A stretch of 37,136 bases of DNA from Candidatus Acutalibacter stercorigallinarum (GTDB lineage: Bacteria; Bacillota; Clostridia; Oscillospirales; Acutalibacteraceae): assembly GCA_019112625.1 (NCBI GenBank), contig DXIW01000038.1:1-37136 (forward strand), in the 5' to 3' direction. The translations under genes and the position numbers were made by a program. The notes below the pieces were generated by a model. It was given only the letters and a program-made list of their open reading frames with translations. It was not told the DNA's origin and did no database searches. Numbering within the stretch: position 1 is the stretch's first letter; each line of letters begins with the position of its first letter. Positions 31,861-37,136 of this stretch are shown here, piece by piece.

Positions 31861-32872
31861 CTTTCTCTCCCCTTTCTTCGGCGCTGGGGCAGTCGGGGTG
31901 CAGCAGCCAGCAGGAGGCGGTGTGGTTCTCCCCCACGGTGAACTCCGGGGGCTGCTCCTCCTTGCAGATGTGCATGCAGTGCTTGCACCGGGCGGCGAAG
32001 CCGCAGCCCTTGGGCGGGTTCAGCAGGTCCGGCGGGGTGCCGGCGATGGACACCAGCCGGTCCTTCTTGTCCGAGTCGATGGTGGGCAGGCTCTTTAGCA
32101 GCGCCTGGGTGTAGGGGTGGGCGTTGCGGTAGAACACGTCCTCCACCGTGCCCGTCTCCACGATCTTCCCGGCGTACATCACCGCCACCCGGTCGGCCAT
32201 GCCGGCCACCACACCCAGGTCGTGGGTAATGAGGATGATGGCGGTGTCCGTCTCCTCCTTGATCTCCGCCAGCAGGTCCATAATCTGGGCCTGGATGGTC
32301 ACGTCCAGCGCGGTGGTGGGCTCGTCGGCGATGAGCACCTTGGGGCTGCAGGACAAAGCCATGGCGATCATGGCCCGCTGCCGCATGCCGCCGGAGAACT
32401 CGTGGGGGTACTGCTTCGCCCGCTCCTCCGGGTTGGGGATGTTCACCATCTTCAAATACTTGATGGCCTCCGCCTTGGCGTCCTTGCCGGACAGCTTCCG
32501 GTGGTGCTTAATGGCCTCCACAATCTGCTTGCCCACAGGCTTGGTGGGGTTCAGGCAGGTCATGGGGTCCTGGAAGATCATAGACACGTCCTTGCCCCGC
32601 AGCTGCTGCATTTCTTTCTCGCTGGCAGCCACAATGTCGTGCTCGCCCAGGCGCACCTCCCCCTGGGGGATGCGGGCGGGGGGCATGGGGTTCAGCTTCA
32701 TCACGGTCTGGGCGGTCACGCTCTTGCCGCAGCCAGACTCGCCCACGATGGCCAGCACCTCGCCCTCGTGCAGGCTAAAGGTGACGCCCCGTACGGCCTT
32801 TACTTCGCCGGCGTAGGTGTCGAAGGACACATGCAGGTCCTTTACCTGCAACACGATATTTTTGTTTTCCAT
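31850..32872 (-). CDS. oppD: Oligopeptide ABC transporter ATP-binding protein
   Basis: This 340-residue ATPase has Walker A GESGCGKSV, signature FSGGMRQRAMIAMAL, Walker B VLIADEPTTALD and the C-terminal cysteine region CGFAARCKHCMHIC. The DDF-type N-terminus (LHVSFDTYAGEVKAVRGVTF) marks OppD. It starts 4 bp after oppC, with AGGAGGT 7 nt upstream, and its 3' end overlaps oppF. Confidence 0.94.
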   Translation of the reverse strand: MENKNIVLQVKDLHVSFDTYAGEVKAVRGVTFSLHEGEVLAIVGESGCGKSVTAQTVMKLNPMPPARIPQGEVRLGEHDIVAASEKEMQQLRGKDVSMIFQDPMTCLNPTKPVGKQIVEAIKHHRKLSGKDAKAEAIKYLKMVNIPNPEERAKQYPHEFSGGMRQRAMIAMALSCSPKVLIADEPTTALDVTIQAQIMDLLAEIKEETDTAIILITHDLGVVAGMADRVAVMYAGKIVETGTVEDVFYRNAHPYTQALLKSLPTIDSDKKDRLVSIAGTPPDLLNPPKGCGFAARCKHCMHICKEEQPPEFTVGENHTASCWLLHPDCPSAEERGEKDVD

Positions 32873-32876
32873 GGGC

Positions 32877-33830
32877 TCACCTCCTCAAACGCGGGTCAAA
32901 GGCATCCCGCAGGCCGTCGCCCAGCAGGTTGAAGGCCAGCATCGTCAGGCTGATGGCGATGGCCGGAATCCACAGCTGGGAGGGGTGCTGGGTAAACATG
33001 GTAGCGCCCTCCTGGGCCAGCATGCCCCACGAAGGCTGGGGCACCGGCACGCCCAGGCCGATGTAGCTCAGAAACGCCTCGGTAAAGATGGCGCTGGGCA
33101 CCTGCAGCGTCACGTTGATGATGATGACCGACAACGTGTTGGGCAGCAGGTGCTTGCGGATGATCCGGGCGGGCTTGGCGCCCATGGCCTCCGCCGCCAC
33201 CACGAACTCCTGGTTCTTCAAACTGAGACACTGGCCGCGCACCAACCGGGCCATGCCGGTCCAGCCCACGGTGGCGTAGGCCACCACCATGGTGAAGATG
33301 CCCCGGGGCAGCACCATCATCAGCAGCACCACCACAATCATGTAGGGGATGCCGTTTACCACTTCCACGATACGCATCATGATGTTGTCCACCATGCCGC
33401 CGAAGTAGCCGGACACGCCGCCGTAGATCATGCCGATGATCAGGTTCACGCCCACCGCGGCAAAGGCGATGAGCAGGGACACCCGGCCGCCCTCAAAGGT
33501 ACGGGTCAAAAGGTCCCGGCCCAGCTTGTCCGTGCCGAACACGTGCATGGCGCCGGTGCCCTCAAAGTCCGGGTCGGTACAGGGGGTAAAAAAGCCCTGG
33601 TTCAGCTCCTGCAGGTGCTGCTCCCGCATGGTAAAGGGGGAGAAGAACGGCACCACGATACAGGAGAGGATGATGAGCACAATGACGATCAGACATACCA
33701 GCGCCACCTTGTTTTTCACCAGGCGGCTCATGGCGTCCCGCCAGAAGGTAATGCTGGGGCGGGCAATCTCCTCCCGGCGCTCCGGGTCGGCGCCCACCCA
33801 GCCAAAGCGGCTCTTGTCGATTTTTTCCAT
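32877..33830 (-). CDS. oppC: Oligopeptide ABC transporter permease
   Basis: This 317-residue permease has a cytoplasmic N-terminal tail, a first helix after SRLVKNKVALVCLIVIV, and the OppC/DppC features HVFGTDKLGRDLLTRTFEGGRVSL and the EAA docking loop EAMGAKPARIIRKHLLPN. It forms the channel with OppB. The ribosome site AGGAGG lies inside the last codons of oppB, so translation is coupled. The gap to oppB is 4 bp. Confidence 0.94.
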   Translation of the reverse strand: MEKIDKSRFGWVGADPERREEIARPSITFWRDAMSRLVKNKVALVCLIVIVLIILSCIVVPFFSPFTMREQHLQELNQGFFTPCTDPDFEGTGAMHVFGTDKLGRDLLTRTFEGGRVSLLIAFAAVGVNLIIGMIYGGVSGYFGGMVDNIMMRIVEVVNGIPYMIVVVLLMMVLPRGIFTMVVAYATVGWTGMARLVRGQCLSLKNQEFVVAAEAMGAKPARIIRKHLLPNTLSVIIINVTLQVPSAIFTEAFLSYIGLGVPVPQPSWGMLAQEGATMFTQHPSQLWIPAIAISLTMLAFNLLGDGLRDAFDPRLRR

Positions 33831-33834
33831 AGCC

Positions 33835-34785
33835 TTATCCCTCCTCCAGCTTCACTCTGGGGTCGATGACACCGTACACCAGGTCCACCACCAGGTTCGC
33901 CAAAATCAGGAACGCGCCGTAGAAGATGGTAGTGCCGGAGATCATGGTGTAGTCCAGCACCTGGATGCTGGTGACAAAGTACTTGCCCAGGCCCGGTATG
34001 GCGAAGATGTTCTCCACCACGAAGGCGCCGGTGAGCACGCCGGCGGTGATGGGGCCCAGCACCGTCACCACGGGGGTGATGGCGTTGCGCAGGGCGTGCC
34101 GCCAGATGATAGCGGGCTGGGACAGGCCCTTGGCCCGCGCCGTCTTGATGTAATCCTGGCCCAGCACGTCCAGCATGGAGGTCCGGGTCAAGCGGGAGAT
34201 CTGCGCCAGCGAGCCAAAGCCCAGCGCCAGCACCGGCAGTACCTTGGTGTTCCACTCCCCCCAGTTGCTGGTGGCGAAAAGCGCGGGCATCCCGGCGTCC
34301 CGCATCACGTTGCCCAGCTGCAGGCCCAGATAGTACTGGAGCAGCGAGGCCATGATGAAGCTGGGCACCGACACGCCGATCAGCGCGATGAACATGCAGA
34401 TGGTGTCGGCGGCCTTGCCGCGCTTGATGGCGGCTACCGTGCCCAGCACCACGCCCAGAATAAAGGCGAAGATAATGGCCCGGATACCCAGGTCAAAGGA
34501 CACCTTGAAGGAGTCCAGGATGGTATCGGTGACCGAGCGGTTGGTCTGCAAAGAGAGGCCCAGGTCGCCGTGCAGGCAGTTGCCAATGTAGATCAGGAAC
34601 TGCTCGGGCAGGGATTTATCCAGGCCGTACTTGGCCCGCAATGCCGCCATGGTAGCTTCGGGCAGCGCCTTGTCGCCGATGAAGGGGTCGCCGGGCAGGC
34701 ACTGCTGCAGGAAAAACGTAAGGGCCACCAGCACGAACAAGGTGACGATGGAGTACCCCAAACGCTTGAGCACATATTTGACCAT
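33835..34785 (-). CDS. oppB: Oligopeptide ABC transporter permease
   Basis: This 316-residue permease starts MVKYVLKRLGYSIVTLFVLV, the standard OppB/DppB N-terminus, with the family loop CLPGDPFIGDKALPEATMAAL and the EAA-type segment RAKGLSQPAIIWRHALRNA. AGGAGG lies 9 nt before the ATG. It is separated from oppA by a 260-bp gap with a strong hairpin, so its level is probably lower than that of the binding protein. Confidence 0.94.
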   Translation of the reverse strand: MVKYVLKRLGYSIVTLFVLVALTFFLQQCLPGDPFIGDKALPEATMAALRAKYGLDKSLPEQFLIYIGNCLHGDLGLSLQTNRSVTDTILDSFKVSFDLGIRAIIFAFILGVVLGTVAAIKRGKAADTICMFIALIGVSVPSFIMASLLQYYLGLQLGNVMRDAGMPALFATSNWGEWNTKVLPVLALGFGSLAQISRLTRTSMLDVLGQDYIKTARAKGLSQPAIIWRHALRNAITPVVTVLGPITAGVLTGAFVVENIFAIPGLGKYFVTSIQVLDYTMISGTTIFYGAFLILANLVVDLVYGVIDPRVKLEEG

Positions 34786-34962
34786 AGGGCAATTCCTCCT
34801 TTCTTTCCTTTCTATCCAAAATGGTTATGGTGAAAATACGCGCAGCGAGGGCTCTCGGGGCTATGGCCCGGCCCTTTCGCGCGTAGGATGTTCGAAGTAA
34901 AAAGGGGCTTCGGGAAAACCTCACTCCCCCATTCCCCAAAAAACGCCAAAAAAAGGGAGAAT

Positions 34963-35021
34963 AAAAATACCAAGGCGGCGAGGGCGGTACACGCCCTCGC
35001 CAGCGCTTATTCGGTATTTTT
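34963..35021 (-). terminator. Intercistronic hairpin/attenuator between oppA and oppB
   Basis: The outer arms AAAAATACC/GGTATTTTT enclose an inner perfect 10-bp stem, GGCGAGGGCG/CGCCCTCGCC. On the - strand the outer arm ends in GGTATTTTTATT, giving a partial terminator that would raise oppA mRNA above oppBCDF. Confidence 0.7.
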
Positions 35022-35044
35022 ACTTGTGAGAGATGCCGATACCC

Positions 35045-36868
35045 TTAGGCCAGCTCTACCGTCATCAGGTTGAAGTCGGTGAAGGTGCTGCGCTGGATGT
35101 TGGCGATCTTGTCGCTCACAGCGTAGGACTGGGTCCGGTTGTAGATGGGGATGATCATGTACTGGTCGAAGATGGTCTCTTCGCACTGGTAGAACATCTC
35201 CTGGCGGGCGTTCACGTCCGTCTCCACGGTGGCATCAGCGATCAGCTGGTCGTACTCGGCAGAGCCCCAGCGGGTGTCGTTGTTGCCGCCGTCAGATACC
35301 CACATGTCCAGGAAGGTCAGCGGGTCGTTGTAGTCGGGGCTCCAACCGGTGATGGACATCTGGTAGTTGCCGTTCTTCCGGTCGGCGGAACCCTGCTTGG
35401 TCTGCTTGGGATTGATGGTCACTTCGATGCCCAGGTTCTCCAGCCACTGGTTCTGCAGGAACGCGGCCTGGGTCTGAGCGTCCTGAGAGTCGCCGCAGTC
35501 GATGGACAGGGTCAGCTGGTCGGCAGTGATGCCCAGCTCAGACAGGGCGGTCTCCAGGTAGCCCTTGGCGGCCTCGATGTCGCCGTTGACAGGAGCCATG
35601 GCGTCCACGCCCTCATGCTTCAGCAGAGCCTCGGAGAAGGAGGTGCCGTCAGCGCCGTTCACGGCGGGGGCGGTAAAGGCCTTCATGGGGCTGTAGGGCA
35701 GGCCGATGGCCACGTCGATGAAGCCCTGCTTGTCAAAGCCCAGGGCCAGGGCGCGGCGCAGGTTCACGTTGCTCAGCTGGGGATCGGAGGTGTTCACCAT
35801 GGCGTAGAAAGAGGAGCCGTCGGAGTAGCTCTTGATCTCGTAGCCGGCGTCCTCAGCCTGCTGCACGATCTGCTGGGTGCCCAGCTCGGTCATATCCAGC
35901 TCGCCGGCCAGGAAGGCAGTCAGAGCGGTCTGGCCGTCGGAGATGATGCGGAAGTTCAGGGTGTCTACCGGCAGGCTGTCCTTGTTGCGGTAGTTGGGGT
36001 TCTTCTCCAGCACGATCTGGCTGTCGTGGACCCACTCGGTCATCACGTAAGCGCCGTTGGTGCAGAAGTACTCGGCATCGCTGTTGTACTCGTCCTGGCC
36101 GCACTCCTCATAGAAAGCCTGGTTGATGGGGGCCATGGTGCCGAAAGCGAACATAAAGGGAGCGTACACGGTGGGATGGTCCAGGGTGACCTCCAGGGTC
36201 AGGTCGTCAATGACCTTGATGCCCACGTCTTCCCAGTTGACCTCGGCAGGAGGGTCCTGGGGCTCTTCCAGCTCGGCGTTCGCCTCTTCCCAAGCCTCGG
36301 GATCGGCGGCGTAGCCCTGGTAGTTGTAGTACGCCTCAGCGTTCTTGATGAAGTACAGGAAGTAGGCGTAGTCGGCGGCCACAGCGGGGTTCAGGGCCTG
36401 CTGCCAGGCGAAAGCGAAGTCGCCGGCGGTCACAGGGTCGCCGTTGGACCACATGCCGTCCTCACGCAGGTGGAAGGTGTACACCAGCTGGTCGTCAGAG
36501 ATGTCCACGGTCTCAGCGGCGGACAGCTGGGGCACGTCGTTCTCGTCCAGCATGTACAGCTTGTCGTACATGTGGTTGATGAGCGAGAACTCGTTGGAGT
36601 AGGTGGAGTTGAGGGTGTTCATGGAGGTGGGCTCCATGCCGAGGCGGATGTTCAGGGTCACGCCCTCGCCGTCGGTACCAGTCTCGCTGGTGGTGGCTTC
36701 ACTGGAAGTGTCCTCGCTGGTCTCAGACTCTTCCGCGGTGCTGCTGGTCTCGGCGGTGCTGCTCTCACCGGAAGCGGTGGAGGAGGCGTCATCGTTGCCG
36801 CAGGCGGCGAACACGGTGCACACCATCAAAACAGCCAGGACCAAAGCCAAGATCTTTCTGAGCTTCAT
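35045..36868 (-). CDS. oppA: Oligopeptide ABC transporter substrate-binding lipoprotein
   Basis: This 607-residue secreted lipoprotein has a basic signal peptide MKLRKILALVLAVLMV and lipobox FAAC (Cys23). A low-complexity Ser/Thr/Glu linker (about 24-70) follows. The mature part has the family-5 binding protein features ATTSETGTDGEGVTLNIRLG, EDGMWSNGDPVTAGDFAFAW and AFYEECGQDEYN. It binds peptides at the cell surface. I start it at ATG 36868, which has AGGGGG about 8 nt upstream; an ATG 11 codons earlier has none. Its Ser-rich linker is longer than in many relatives. It heads the opp operon. Confidence 0.93.
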   Translation of the reverse strand: MKLRKILALVLAVLMVCTVFAACGNDDASSTASGESSTAETSSTAEESETSEDTSSEATTSETGTDGEGVTLNIRLGMEPTSMNTLNSTYSNEFSLINHMYDKLYMLDENDVPQLSAAETVDISDDQLVYTFHLREDGMWSNGDPVTAGDFAFAWQQALNPAVAADYAYFLYFIKNAEAYYNYQGYAADPEAWEEANAELEEPQDPPAEVNWEDVGIKVIDDLTLEVTLDHPTVYAPFMFAFGTMAPINQAFYEECGQDEYNSDAEYFCTNGAYVMTEWVHDSQIVLEKNPNYRNKDSLPVDTLNFRIISDGQTALTAFLAGELDMTELGTQQIVQQAEDAGYEIKSYSDGSSFYAMVNTSDPQLSNVNLRRALALGFDKQGFIDVAIGLPYSPMKAFTAPAVNGADGTSFSEALLKHEGVDAMAPVNGDIEAAKGYLETALSELGITADQLTLSIDCGDSQDAQTQAAFLQNQWLENLGIEVTINPKQTKQGSADRKNGNYQMSITGWSPDYNDPLTFLDMWVSDGGNNDTRWGSAEYDQLIADATVETDVNARQEMFYQCEETIFDQYMIIPIYNRTQSYAVSDKIANIQRSTFTDFNLMTVELA

Positions 36869-36943
36869 TCTTGATTCCCCCTGATCGTTTTCTGGGTTCA
36901 AATTTTGTGAAAACTCTGTTCACAAAGGCTTCACAATATCGTA

Positions 36944-36972
36944 ATGATACACCATGAACGAACTTTTTGCAA
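36944..36972 (-). promoter_or_regulatory. Predicted sigma-A promoter of the opp operon
   Basis: On the - strand, TTGCAA (36967-36972), a 17-bp spacer and TATCAT (36944-36949), 75 bp before the oppA start. The AT-rich region upstream to the window end could hold nutrient-control sites, but none was identified with confidence. Confidence 0.55.
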
Positions 36973-37136
36973 CTGGCAATAGCGAAAAATCCATATTGCC
37001 TCCCCAAGGCTTTTTGTTTTAATTCACTACTTTCCCAGCATTTTCTATGGGAAATCGTGAAATTATTTCAGCTTTGTAACCTTTTTGGGCCCCTTTTTCG
37101 CCAAAAAAGCGAGCGTTTTATACAAGTAATGCCCTG

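Overview
The window looks like chromosomal DNA from a GC-rich anaerobic Firmicute, most likely a gut Clostridium-class bacterium of the Oscillospiraceae/Ruminococcaceae type. The basis is the gene content (PocR/AraC regulator, corrinoid methyltransferases, long-form PRPP synthetase, Opp and Pot ABC systems), strong AGGAGG ribosome binding sites, sigma-A promoters spaced at 17 bp, and Firmicute lipoprotein signals. No 16S gene is present, so the genus is not fixed. All family assignments were made by reading motifs, without database searches.

Layout. 1-1249: gene-free, packed with palindromic repeats. 1250-5605: a sodium:solute symporter (+), a MATE exporter (-) and an unknown three-TM protein (+). 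5684-10344 (-): polyamine ABC operon potABCD with a SAM methyltransferase gene translationally coupled between potB and potC. 10366-12228 (-): recA-recX with a LexA-like box. 12439-14266 (-): an ABC-F ribosome-protection-type ATPase behind a regulatory leader with a three-codon upstream ORF (Met-Leu-Val) and a candidate attenuator. 14606-15978 (-): M28 peptidase. 16130-18420 (-): cysE-cysS with a hairpin terminator in the leader. 18421-19605 (-): long-form prs. 19847-23208 (-): a PocR-domain AraC regulator followed by an overlapping GH42 beta-galactosidase gene. 23399-29392 (+): a corrinoid methyltransfer operon. 29703-30721 (+): an AT-rich methyltransferase, probably acquired. 30886-36972 (-): oppABCDF.

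The most interesting region is 19847-29392. A corrinoid carrier protein, an MtaA/CmuA-type methyltransferase, a DUF2284 cysteine protein, a RamA-like ATP-dependent corrinoid activase with a [2Fe-2S] domain and two further UroD-fold proteins form one operon. It diverges from a PocR/AraC regulator that is coupled to a beta-galactosidase. No MtaB, MttB/MtbB or MtrH-type gene is in the window, so the UroD-fold proteins must probably supply substrate demethylation. A testable reading is a deglycosylation plus O- (or N-) demethylation system for a methylated glycoside. The substrate and the methyl acceptor are unknown.

Other notable items are the ABC-F leader; a 95-bp GC-only cloverleaf-like palindrome at 2817-2911; a dispersed family of palindromic intergenic repeats whose stems change in a compensatory way and which carry 7-bp tandem tails; and three genes (potA, cysS, prs) with an in-frame decoy ATG inside the Shine-Dalgarno, exactly 12 nt before the likely start.
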